NCBI GenBank assembly: GCA_038373885.1
Contig: JAWZYV010012269.1
Location: forward strand, 122,650 to 186,649
Length of the DNA stretch: 64,000 nucleotides
From: Cheiracanthium punctorium
Lineage: Eukaryota > Arthropoda > Arachnida > Araneae > Cheiracanthiidae
Reading direction: 5' to 3'
Shown here: one piece after another, positions 1 through 12,300 of the stretch
How the letters are laid out: each line of letters begins with the position of its first letter
Numbering within the stretch: position 1 is the first letter of the stretch
The notes under the pieces: generated by a model
What the model saw: the letters and a program-made list of their open reading frames with translations, nothing else
What the model was told of the DNA's origin: nothing
Database searches by the model: none
Position numbers and translations under genes: made by a program

Positions 1-289
1 GGCTTTTGTATTTAAGTTGGCTTTTGTATGTTAAGGCTGTAGTTAAAAAAAAAAAAAACAACACCTGATTTTGGTGCATAAATATAAATAAACTAATTAC
101 AGAAGGATCTTAAATATTTTTCGGTTGTCTCTTCAAAAGCTGTATATGCACTGTAGTGAATGATAAATCTGCGTCAGTTACGAAACTTCAGAAAAAATGT
201 TAAAACTCGAAAATTTCGCAAAATGTGTAAACGTTTCTATTGCAATTCCTTGTTTGGAGGTTTTTTTTTTTTTTTTAGTTTCATGAGTG

Positions 290-525
290 CACTGCAAAAA
301 AAAGTCTGTTAAATTGACAGAAAAAAACTGTCAGCCAGGACGCCAGTTTATTTCCGTATATTTTACAGAAATCTTCCGTATTTTTTTCCTTATATGGAAG
401 ATTTCTGTAAAATAAACTGAGAATCTGTAAAATTTATGGAAGGCTTCTGTAAAAAAAAACGGAAATAAACTGGCGTCCTGGCTGACAGTTTTTTTCTGTA
501 AATTTGACAGACTTTTTTTGCAGTG
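290..525. repeat. Palindromic CACTA-like MITE (236 bp)
   Basis: The element starts CACTGCAAAAAAA and ends with its complement, TTTTTTTGCAGTG. Its arms are inverted copies of each other: both carry the CAGCCAGGACGCCAG block near the ends, so most of the element can fold back. The dinucleotide TG flanks both sides and could be a 2-bp target duplication. CACTG termini with a short duplication are typical of the EnSpm/CACTA superfamily. No transposase is present, so it would be non-autonomous. Apparent reading frames inside are by-products of the palindrome. Confidence 0.6.
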
Positions 526-726
526 TGACACACATTTTTTCCGTTTATTACGGTGTGTAGTGGAGCTTATGACGAATCATCCTGAATTTTTTGAGTCTTT
601 GTCACAGTTAGTTTATTTCAATATGTGTGCCAAGACACTAAGCAGATTTTGTTTCTTCAAATTATAACCGTAAGGTGGGAACACATTTCACTGCCGCACA
701 ATCAGATCTGCAAGTAATTCTAGTTT

Positions 727-825
727 CCCTAGTAGCACAACTAGTTCAAATTACGTTGGAAACACGTTTTTTGACGTTAAAAAAACGTGTTTTAAACGTC
801 TTTCGGACTAATTGTGCTACTCGGG
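727..825. repeat. Short terminal-inverted-repeat element (99 bp)
   Basis: The ends CCCTAGTAGCACAACTAG and, on the other strand, CCCGAGTAGCACAATTAG face each other, and the middle repeats AACACG and ACGTTT motifs in inverted order. It resembles a very short MITE or a solitary hairpin. I see no clear target-site duplication. Confidence 0.45.
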
Positions 826-1206
826 TTAGTGCCACTGCAGGCTCTCTAGATTAGTATGGGGATGTGCAGATGATCGCAATCGAAGCGGTACATGATCCTA
901 CTCCTTCCTGTTTTTTTCAACGAACATTTTCATGATTCGTTCCTCCTATTTAGAAAGGAGCTTGAGAGGCTGCTCGTGGGATGACAACAACACTGCGAAA
1001 GGGAACCTGAATGCTCCTGCATTTCCTTTGAAACGTGGAAGGGTGTTTGAAATGTTTAATTCCCCTGAATATCCGACGAGCAGCGCTCACGGGCCCCACC
1101 ATGGCCGAGCGAATAAGAGTGAACATGGTAGATGGCTGAAGCCTGAAGGCCCAGAGTTCTGGCCTTCTGCGCCACTGCCCATCTTACAGTCTGGAGTTTT
1201 GCACGC

Positions 1207-1275
1207 CTTTCTCCAGATGTAGCGTGAATACGCGTTAGAATCCATTAAAAGTCCTCCGTTCTAGGTCTCCCCACT
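1207..1275 (+). repeat. Fragment of a SINE 3' region
   Basis: The block reading GCGTGAATACGCGTTAGAA followed by an AAAAGTCCTCCG-like stretch matches, with substitutions, the 3' part of the minus-strand SINE copies near 15.3 kb and 21.9 kb. The tRNA-like head is missing, so this is a truncated copy. Confidence 0.4.
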
Positions 1276-1388
1276 AGGTAAATTCCCCTCGTGAGTATGT
1301 GTTTTACGGGTAACACTTTCATAGTGCAACATGCGGGGCCAGCGCGGGCTTCTAAACGAGATTTGCACAGCCACAATGGTGTTCTAGT

Positions 1389-1878
1389 TTAACCCTTTAA
1401 GGCGCAACCCTTTCCCAATGCTGAAAAAAGGGCAGCCGTTTCCATCGCTCGACTTAACTACCAGCAAGATGGCGTACGATCGAAACGTTCATCGCGTGCC
1501 ACAGATCTAGAGACCGCACAGCCAGCTGCGTCAAAAAAGGGTCTCGCGATCTGTGGCACGCGATGAACGTTTCCATCGTCCGCCCTCTTGCTGGTAGTTA
1601 AGTCGAGCGATGGCAACGGCTGCCTTTTTTTCAGCATTGGGCAATCTGTCCAGCTGTTCTCGCGTTCTTCCATTTTTCAGCAGATGTCAATGCTGTTAAA
1701 AATAATCGTGACATTTTTTTTACGGGAAAGGACGTGCTAAAAATTAAAGGATTCTCGTGGAGCTATGTCACCCGCAACTATTTTGATAGAAATCAGATCT
1801 ATTCTTCGTGACTGGCAACAGTCGAAACGTCAGTGTTTGGTGTTCCCAGAGCGGGAACACTGCGCGTTAAAGGGTTAA
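1389..1878. mobile_element. piggyBac-type MITE, copy 1 (490 bp)
   Basis: TTAA occurs at both boundaries, followed inward by CCCTTTAAGGCGCAA on the left and its counterpart CCCTTTAACGCGCAG on the right. TTAA target sites with CCC-starting inverted repeats are the hallmark of the piggyBac superfamily. No transposase frame is present. Inside, roughly 1425-1520 is an inverted copy of roughly 1545-1640, both holding the TAACTACCAGCAAGATGG-type block, making an internal foldback. A second copy lies at 22558-22978 and lacks the left arm of this foldback. Confidence 0.75.
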
Positions 1879-2501
1879 ATAGGGAACGAAAGCTGCTCCA
1901 CAACCGATGGTTAGGAAAAAACGTATTTTCTTTTTCTTTTCTTCCCTCCCCCCCGAAACGTAATTTAGTACGAATAGTCTTGCATTGGGGGACATATGCA
2001 TATAAAAATAAGCATAATTCGAAATAACTTAGCATTTATTTTATGAACATAAAAATTGAAGATATTTTAACAACGGCTTCTGTGGAATATGTTATCTTGA
2101 GTTTCGTATTAAAAGTAATGATAATTCTTCCATTTATTTTTCAACGCCTGCGTTGTGAAATTTAGTATACGCATATTATAATCATTTATAATTTATTCAG
2201 ATATAATAACACAATCTGATTTGTTTACATTATTCACACCTCGCATTTCGACATAGCAAGTATGAGAGAGTCTGATAGGATATATACTTCTTCGAAAACA
2301 AAATCGTCTTTGATCGGATTGGATATCATTACTCTTTTCGAAACAAAAAGGTACGATAAAAAGATTGACTAATCACTAGTTAGATAAGGGGGTGAGATCA
2401 AAACTATGGTAAACATAAACACCAAAAACCTGCCATTTATAATTAGATGACACTTCTGTTTTCATGCTGAAAGCACTTTTCAATTTCACTCTAAACCAAT
2501 A
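1879..2501. other. AT-rich region upstream of the first START exon
   Basis: I see no gene or repeat family here. An in-frame TGA at 2448-2450 precedes the first recognised START-domain exon. A pyrimidine-rich stretch ending in AG at 2472-2473 could be a splice acceptor, so the first recognised exon may be internal rather than initial. Confidence 0.4.
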
Positions 2502-2723
2502 ATGATAGACAAAATCATCAACTGGTTTTTTAAAAGACACACAGAACCTCAAAAATTTACTTTTACTTTTCAGGAAAAAGAGTACAAAAGACTTGCAGAG
2601 GAGGCTTTAGAGACGGCTGTAAATATTATTGAATCCGATGGATGGAAAAAAGAAAAACACGATGGTGGGGACATCATTTTCACAAAAGTCATCCCCAACT
2701 ATGGAAAAGTTTATAAATACGTG
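2502..2723 (+). CDS. STARD3: START gene, first exon seen (residues 1-74)
   Basis: The frame is open from 2451 and the first Met is at 2502. The donor GTAAAG begins at 2724 in phase 0. The exon encodes the N-terminal helix of START (QEKEYKRLAEEALETAV) and the first strands, ending at GKVYKYV. If the AG at 2472-2473 is used as an acceptor, the exon would begin at 2474 and the Met would be internal. Confidence 0.85.
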
Positions 2724-5700
2724 GTAAAGTATCAGTTTCATTGTCTTTAAAAGGGATTGGGACTTGCAAAATGTAAGCTAGTTGAGCCGATGGATGTAAA
2801 AGTGGTATGCGTAAAAAAAAAAAAAAAAAAGACATTCGGAATAATTGAGATCTTTATGAGAAATTCACTGGGTTATTGAACAAATGACTATTGATCGTAT
2901 GGGTCAATTCAGTATCAATCATTGTTTCAGTACATTTCAACAGTACTCATTCAGAAAAACCGGCGTATTATCGTGTTTTTAGGAAACTACACCATTCGTG
3001 TATCCTAACGGTTGTGTATAAGATATAAATGTTGGACATAGATGCTGTATGCAAAAATAGAAGTACCAATGAGTGATGCCTTTTAAGTGCAGCATGTTTG
3101 CTTCTAAGACGTGAATGAAGACGTGTATTTAGATATTGTTCCGTTTGAGGAAATTTTGTTTTATTCGTTTAGTTTAAACAAAGCAAAATTAAGGGAGACA
3201 TCTTAACAAATTTTAAACTTACAAGTAACACTAAACGGGTACTTTGTTTTTATTGAATTTAAATTTTATATTAGTTCTGGCTATGTCAATAAGTATATCT
3301 GCCTTAGTTTCCAATCCTATACACACTGTTATAAATAATTTCTGGGATAAACGGACTTTGTTTGACAGCAAAATTGCCAAACAATGTCCGGTTTTAGAAA
3401 GAAAAAAAAACTGTTATAGCCATTCATTTCTTTCGATTATTTAAAGGGAAATTTTCCGTTATTTCCAATCATTTCCCCGTTTATCCCCCCTTTCTCAATT
3501 TCCCCCCTTTTTTTACGTTGCAGATAAGGTTATTTTCCGTGAATTTGTAACCATTTCCAGTTTCTTGGAAATACATCACCCCTCCCCTTTTTTAATGAGA
3601 TGCATGGATTGGGTTTGTGCAAATGTCAGTTGTTATTTGTTAATTACAAAATCTCAGACTTCCATTTTAAGAATATCGAGTTAGACGTTTTTTAAATGTT
3701 CAGTATAATAGACTGAAGAGATTTATCTCTTGCGAAAACAGCATTCTTGAAAACGAATAATTCAAATATTCTTAATATGGTGATAGAAAAGCTTTTGTAT
3801 TTTTTTCAGTCTGCTATATTTTTACGAACAAATATGGCCGAACTATGCATAAACTCAACTCGTTTAACAAGCTTGAAAAATTTTAAAAATAAGAAATAAA
3901 AGTTTAAGCAGACAAAAAAGAAAGTCGTTTACTTAAATGTAATAAAAGTGAATACTTAAAAATTACTTCCTGAAAAAGAAAATAAAGTACGCACGTACAT
4001 GGGTATAGTTTTTCCATACAACGATTTCTAAAAATTAATGTTCAATTTTAGAAGAATAATATTGTGACTTACGCGGAGAAAAAAAATCTTTTAGTCAAAG
4101 TTTCGTAAACCATTGGTAAGAAGCTTTTAATGTACTTTTCATAGTAGGTATCTTTCATCATTAATTTTAAGTTTTTTTTAATTGAATTGCTCGATTTTTC
4201 AGTAGCAATTTTAAAACTAACAGAATACCAAAATGTTCAATAAATGGATTTGATAGTTTGATTTATTTTGGTTTGTGTTCGAGTGTCGTGAAGTTTGTTT
4301 TGTTTATTTGAACTACATCCTTAAACAATTTTTTTTATATATTAGGAAATTAATTTAAAGTATATTATAATTTAAACTATATTATTTAGGGGAAAAAGTT
4401 AAAATAAAATCAATATTTTAAACTTTTAAGTGATTTAAAATATTTGTTTTATTTTAACCTTGAACTAAATTATAAAATGGAAATTCTGTTAATGAGAGAG
4501 AGAGAGATTATTTAATATATCTTTGAACTATTTGTGTCTTTGAAACTGTAATTAAAATGTTTGATTTAAATATATATATATATTTATTTATTTACTTATA
4601 TTTATTTACCAAATACAGAAATTACAAATGCTATTTTCTCCAACAGTGAAGTATAAACCAAATCCATGCAATGTAGCCACAAAGTAAATTGGGTCCCGCA
4701 GTGGTAGTCGCTCAATTCCATTTCCATAAGAACACGGCATGTGAAGCAGCATCCGGCTTGACCAGTGCTTGGAAGGGTCCACTCCCTCTCGGCTCGACTG
4801 CTGTGGGACCGTGTACGCTCATGGGGACGGGTGCACGTAAAATCCGTCGTGGCTTCAATGCCCTCCATTTTTCACGCTACACGCCGATTTCAGGGGGTGG
4901 GTCCCTCCGCTGGAATGGGTTCAAAATGAGGGGACCCCAGCCTAAAGTCGGACTTCCTCTCACTGGGGCCCTATTAAAATGGAAGGGGACCCCCTCCGCC
5001 CATCGCCTCCCTATCTGAGGGGATCTGGCACTGCATGCGGTTGTCAGAGGGCATAAGCAACAACAAGAAGTAAATTCGGACTCGTTTATATTCGGTTATT
5101 TTATTTACTTTGGATTTTTTTATTTATTCTGTCAACGTTCCCAGCGAGTTTGATTTATACTTCACTCATTTAAATTTTGTAAACGGCGGTTTCATGAGAA
5201 GTAATCTAAGCTCGCCAAATTTCACGATGCATCTAATTGAGAGAGCTCGCTTTCTGGAAAAAAAAAAAAAGCTTTTCTTATATCAATAAAAATGAAACTT
5301 TTCATCTCAAAAGAAAATCAAGAACTGCATACAAACAATTTTATTCAATTTTTAGAGCAATTAATTTTTAGAGCAATTTTATTCATATATGTATTTAGTA
5401 CTCCATACAAAAACATAAATAAATAAAGTAAAATAAAACATTTCGTAATGTTAACAAATCACATCTGGTTTCATAATAAAAGAAAAAAAACAAGTAACAG
5501 TGCTATTAATGGCGAAAATGTGGATATTTTATTGATATGCAGATTTAGTATTTGATAAAAAAAATTAAGTAGCCCTGATTTAAGCACATCAGTATAACTT
5601 TATAGTTTTAAAGAATGTACTTATTTAAAAAACTTTTTATCGGAATGTTCCAGGGAAATAAAAATACTAATACAGCAAAGCAACTCTGGGCACAAAAAAG

Positions 5701-8176
5701 AAATCTTCACCACTGTGCCTTTGCAACAATTGGAATTTAGTTTTCGTTCGTATTGTATTGAGTTCATACTGTATGAATTTTTCATACATTTTATTTGAAT
5801 TATACTTCTCTCATTTTATCAGGGAACACTCCAGGTGTCTCCAGACAAGGTGATTGATGAGCTGTATTTTAAAGGAGAAGAAATGCATAAATGGAATCCC
5901 ACCGTAAAAAAAGTCAGGGTATGTCTTGTTTCAATTTTACTTTATTTTGCTAATAACATAATATTTGAAATATGAACAATGAAATTAGGAAAACAAACTA
6001 AAAGATGTCATTGACAAGAATTGTTGGTCAAATATGAAAAAAAAGAAAATATGCTTATCATAAAATATTAAATTTTTAAAGAGAAGTTGTTTATGTGTCA
6101 ATACTATAATTACTTTGGTCAAATTAAAAAAATTACCAAAGTGTACCATTTGTCAAAAAAGTTTAGATTAATATTTTTTGTCAAATTTTTATTTATTTTC
6201 AAATACTTGTCAACTATGAAGAAAACTGAAGTGTTACATTTGTTTTAAATGTTTAGGTGAAAAAGTAATGGGTCACTATTAGAAATATTGGTATTTGAAC
6301 AATGTCCCGATATGATATGAATCAACTACAACGATTCAATTAAAACATTTTTTGTAGAATTTTGAAGGGTTTTCAGTTGGTATTTTATTTATTATTATTG
6401 CGGTAATAACGTCATAACGTAATAAAAATGTTTTTTGTTTTACGCTTACGAGAGTAAAGAAAAGTTTTTCGGCTTGTTGTCACACGATTTAATTTTTATT
6501 TTAAAAAGAAATATTTAGGATATTACAATTCATTTTAAACGGATAAAAAAACACAGTGCATGGATAAATTTTGACAGATGTTCAATTTTTTATTAATTTG
6601 AAAGTCAGAGCTATGTAGGAAGCCGGTAAATTATCCGACACATTTTTCGACTTGAAATTGCTTCGATGTCAGGGTAAGTTCAGTAGGATAATATAAAAAG
6701 TGGTAATTTCTAGTCAAAGTGAAAAGCAAAATAGTCAAGTGAAAAATATTCAGGTGTTGTTATTTCAAAATATGAAAACTAACTTCACAACACAAATCTC
6801 GAGATTAGAGTTACAGAGATTCTCTGCCCGCGTAATGAATTATTGAATCAAAGCCATTTTAAGGAGAAGGAAACCACGCTAGTGATGTAATCATAGAAAT
6901 GATTTAAATAATTTTCTTTCAAAAAACATGCTCTTCTGATGCATAAACCGTTTGCACTGACTTACCCGTTTTAAAGAGATATTTTTGAGTAAAAATCAAG
7001 ATGTGAGAAAAGAGATTCGTAGGAAGAGATATAAAATTCTGTCAAAACACTAACTAAATCTATATACTATTTTTTTTCTGGCTTCTATAATTTTAGCATA
7101 CCTAAAAATGTGTTTCATGCCTTATATTAATCTGAATATTAATATTTCTCAATCAAAAACATGACTTTCCTCGATTTTCCATGTTTAAGTGGCAAAATTT
7201 ATATCTCGAGAACCAATAAAATCTTTAATTTGACAACAAACAGGTTTAGCTGTGTTTTTTCGATTACAGTTTAAGATTTTTGATATTATTATTATTATTA
7301 CGATTAGGCGTGTCTTGTTAGTTAGACTCGCGGATATGGATACAGATACCAATATTTGGTGTCTAGATTCGCGGATACGGATATTTCAATTAGAACATAA
7401 TTTCGAAGCATGCGTTAATTTAAAATTTTAGTTTTGTACTGATTGCATTTTTTATAACTTATAAAATACAACAATGGTTAAATCTGCAGATTAAATTGTT
7501 TCAAATGTTAAGATTTTGTTCTGATTAATATTTGTAATTGGCCAATTGAATCGCATAATGAATTTAATTAATGAAGTTCAACAATTACTTGCAATCTAAA
7601 AGCCAGTACTAATAATGTACAAAAATTATGCTTAAATCTACTCATCATCATCAAAAATCTACTTAATTCCTGAATTAATTAAAAAAAAAGAAGATAGAGT
7701 TTTGAAGTCTTTGTCTCGGGGTCCCTCAAAAATCACAATGTACGTTAAGTGTTAACTGTAAAAAGCATTAATTAAAGAAATGCTAGTTTTAAAATAAACT
7801 TATTTAATAATAGGGCTGATTATTCTAAAATATATTTGAAAGAGGTTGGAGACTTGTCAAATCTATTGTTCAAATTTCTGTACACACAAAATCTTATACC
7901 GCCAAATACTTTATACCCCATCAAATCCCATAAAGCAGTTACTAATTAGGAATGCAATGAATTTATCACAGAACTCACTTAGTATTTCAGTTCCCAAGTT
8001 ATCTTCCATATTTAATGATATCATTATTGTTTTAGATGAAGATAGTTTTATCTATTTAAACGGAAGTGAGATACTAATCTAAGAACTTTCTCATGCTTAT
8101 TGAGTTTTTATCATCTACAATCGATGTTTTAATGAGCACTTTCGCTTAAGAAAAATAAAGGGGGATTGATTGAAGA

Positions 8177-8213
<37 letters not shown>

Positions 8214-9272
8214 CACACCTGTATATATATATACTTCCACTTCGGCTATGAGAACTCAATGCATCCCTCCTTCATCTGTTGATAATTCGAACTTCTCCGT
8301 ATTTTAAATACTCTGGTCATTTTCCAGCATGCGTAACACGTTACAAGCAGAGTTTGTTCGGAACCATTGTAATCGTATCCAAAAAGAATAATTTACCAAT
8401 TTTACAGTAGTGATTTTATTAACTTGCATTATTTTCGATTTTTCGTAAAGTTTTGATTTAATGAATGGCAAGATTACGAGTTTGACATTAACTGTCCCCA
8501 ATCTTTCAAGAAACAGTCTGCAATCATAATGGATATCCAATTCCTGTAATCGATTATGGAGAGGTGTGCAATCGTCCTTATCGTCCATTGATGGACAGGG
8601 AAAGAGCGCAAAGAAATATTACAAAACCCAAACTGCTGACTTATCTTTGAAAGGACGTTATAAAACAAGATTAAATAAAAAGAACCCTACCACCTCTAAT
8701 AGAAGAAGTACACTTCAAAATGATATACTTATCTGTCAATAGTGGAGCTTGCTTCCCTCCGGAAGACGAAAATGTTCCAGTAGTACCAGTATTACATCCT
8801 GGTTGTTTAAATGCGCTCAATACTGTCAACTACGGCCACGCTAATAGTAACAATAATAATTTTTGTGATATTAATGTTTTCTAATATACCTTTTATGAAT
8901 GTAAAATACCGAAAGGAAGGCCAGCTCCCATTTGAAAAGTAACTTAATTTTTTGGAAAACTACTATATTCACCTGTTTACTGGAATAGCCAGAAGTTGAG
9001 CATTTACTGGAATGATCACAGTTTGAGAAATCACTGAGGGCGTATTTTGAGCCCAAGTCCTAATATACGAGCTTTTCTCCTAGAGCGGGGGGGGGGGGGA
9101 ATGATGACTTATCTCATTCCCCGTTTATTTTGACAAAGCAGCTTTATATTACTATACTTAGTTACTATAAAATTCAAGCCAAAATCTGAATACTACACGA
9201 AGTGGTATATAACTGCATATGTGCATGTAATTACCGTTAAATGGACTATATAAAAATTGAATATAAAATCAG

Positions 9273-9315
<43 letters not shown>

Positions 9316-12300
9316 AAGGTGTCCAAAAAGATGGTAACACACATTAATTCTTTATCTATTAGAGATAAATGGGCAATGTAAATTGAAAAAAAAATGTTGA
9401 AAATAAGATAGGAAAACAAGAATACGTTAAGAAAAAGTTCTTCTCGTTGATTTTCAAAAATTTACTCTTTTTAAATTTGTATACAATCCCTGCACGAAAA
9501 AATTCCCAATTAGTAAAATACACTAATGGGGTGATACACAAAATTTCATGCTTTTTATCCTAAAATGTCTCGGAAATATCTTAAAACAAAGATGATCGGG
9601 GGCTATACGTGAATTTGAATATGAACGCTTAATGACAGAGCGAAAAAAAAAAAATTCTTTCGCAATTTCAGCACGATCCCTGAAACGCATTCGTCGGACG
9701 TGATCCCCCCCCCCTCCGACAGCTTATTTAAAGTGGTTTCAGTCTGCATATGTATTGCTTTATATCTCTGATAACTTTTATGTTATAATTCTCGAATTTT
9801 TTATTTTTTTATTTTTATTTTTTTTTTGTACGAGGATCTTATACAAATATAAAAAGAGTAATTTTTTAAAAATTTACGAGAGGAATTTTTTCTTAACATA
9901 CCTTTTTTCCTACGTTATTTTGAACATTTTAAAAAGCGTGTTCCCACATTTTAGGGATACTCTATATATGTCTGTGTGTGTGTTGTGTGTGATACTAATT
10001 TACTTAAATATTTTACATTTTAGATTGTTTATACATTTTATCTAAGGCAAACGTATAACGTTGATTTACTGGCGTACTTCTTTATAAATCCATCCACTTT
10101 TGAATTAAGTAAATTTATTGAAAACAAATTCCAGGTTATCCAGAGAATAGATGAGAATGTGGACATTGCTCACGTCATAGCTACAGAAGGTGCTGCAGGA
10201 CTGGTTTCTAGCAGGTATTTTGCTATATAATTTTTACTGTTGTAATTACGTATTCAGAAAACATTGATTAACGCAAGATATCTGATATTTCTTGAAAAAT
10301 TTGGGGTCTAAGCCTCAAAGTCACCGGCTTGTCATTTTTGGCGAAGCGAACTAAGCCCGAGAGTTTCCTGGAGGTCAAATTTTAATTCTCTGCGCTATAA
10401 AAGTACCGACTCTATACGTTTGCTGTCTTTTCAGATATTGTCAACGTACTTTTTAGTTATTAAAAATATATATAGATAGCGGAGCCAAACAGAATTAAAA
10501 ATATGAAAGGATTCAGAATCTAGATTTACTTTTTGAGCATTCGGTAGCCGATGAAAATTTACTTTAAAATGTTTATTTACAAATAAAAACCATTTTCAGG
10601 TATTTGTACAGCATTTAGGTAAGTTTTTACTGTAAGGCTGTAAAATGTTAAGTTAAAAGTGATGTTTTTTAAAACTTTTTTTTAATTTTAAATATGATTT
10701 ATCCATAATAATTTCCCATTAAATATTAATTCTTATAGTATATTTAAATAGTTTCTTTATTATGAATAAAAACACTTTGAAGTTTATAATTTAAAAAAAA
10801 TATCAAAATATATATTTCCGAAGTATTTTTTTTTAATGATTAAAGTACCAAAAACCCTCAGTTCACAGGGGAATATGCGATCGAAATAGCTGAGACCTCA
10901 AAGTGTTTAATGTCATGGAACCAAAACCGGGGAATTTCATGGCAAATTTCATTTTTCTTTAAGAAAATGGGAAATCCATATTTAATCCTTGAATATTAAA
11001 AATGCGACCCCCCCCCAAATTTCTTATATTTCTTTTTCTTTTCTTTCTATTTAATGATTTCTAGCATTCTTCAAATTGAAAATGTAACTTTTATTTTTAA
11101 AAAATCTTTTAAAAGTTTTCTATTTTATTTTAAATTTAGGCATTTTCATTTAAAACCCCCAAAATAAAAAATCATTTATTATTTATGCACGGGATTTGCT
11201 GTTTTTTTTTCTTGTATTAGTACTGAAGACTATGGAGTTGATTATTAATAACCTATAGTATACTGACATTCTCGGAAATTTATCTTTAACTATCAATCAG
11301 TGAAGTAACACTGATAAAACTCACTCCCCCCTTTTACCGCTTTAAAGCTCTTACGTAATCCCTGTTTTTTATAGGTGGAAACGAATATGGAACCATGTTT
11401 GATTTGAATGTAATCCATCGATTGTGCTAGATTTGGAAAAGCATGATTTTGATTACTATCATGCTATAATAATATAATTAGTTTAGAGTAGGGAATGTAT
11501 TAACATATAAGTAATGAGAGACTGCTTCCCATTTATTTTTAGTTTTGCGCTAACCTGGAAATTCTGTAAAACCTGGAAATTTCATTTTAAAAATGAGTAT
11601 AAAACCTGAAAATGTTTTTACCTAGAAACATCTAATTTAAGTTCAAAGTTGCTTTTACCGCAGGGAATTAATTCGAGTTAAGGAAGCGAGTTTTAATTAA
11701 ATAGCAGAAATTTCGAAAAAAAAATCATTGTTTTAGCAATTTTAAGCAATAGTCATAAATCAAATTTTTTTTTTCAATTTATAGTCTTAAGGGGAAAGCA
11801 TTACGAAGAAAATTCACGAAGTTGGAGGTCGTCCATGCGTCGTTGTTATAGATAGATATATCTCTCTTTCAAATACAGACTTGGTGAAATGCCCAAGCGA
11901 ACATATACATTAGGAATTTGTGAGAAAGAAACATATACAAACATTATACAAATGTTATATAACGCTAAACGAAAAATAGGCGTCTCGCAAAACAGCCTAA
12001 AAGCTTTGTCTCGTCTCGCAAAATCCCTGTTTCGTAATGTAAAAAATGTTTGTCTCGTCTCGCAAAAAAGCTGGAAATCTCTGTCTCGTCTCGCAAAAAG
12101 TCGTCTCGCGTCCATCCCTAAATATTATTACATACTCTAAAATGAAAAAAATGACTAGTCACTTTTAAAGTGATCGTCTTCTAGAGGATTAAATATATTC
12201 AGTCACGGACAGTGTAAAAGCGACTCCTTTAAACCAAATTAATTTAAGAGGACTCAATACCCACTTTATTAAGATGTAAATAGTCAATGTTTTATGGCTT

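Larger units (their letters stand above)
5919..10134. other. START intron 2
   Basis: A 4.2-kb intron that is mostly featureless AT-rich sequence up to 8.2 kb. It then holds an AT microsatellite, a TG microsatellite and one inverted-repeat element, listed separately. Confidence 0.7.

Noticed and set aside
4602..5018. Open frames on both strands over the GC-rich block
   Set aside because: The block is a dispersed repeat with a second copy at 61 kb; neither frame shows a recognisable motif.
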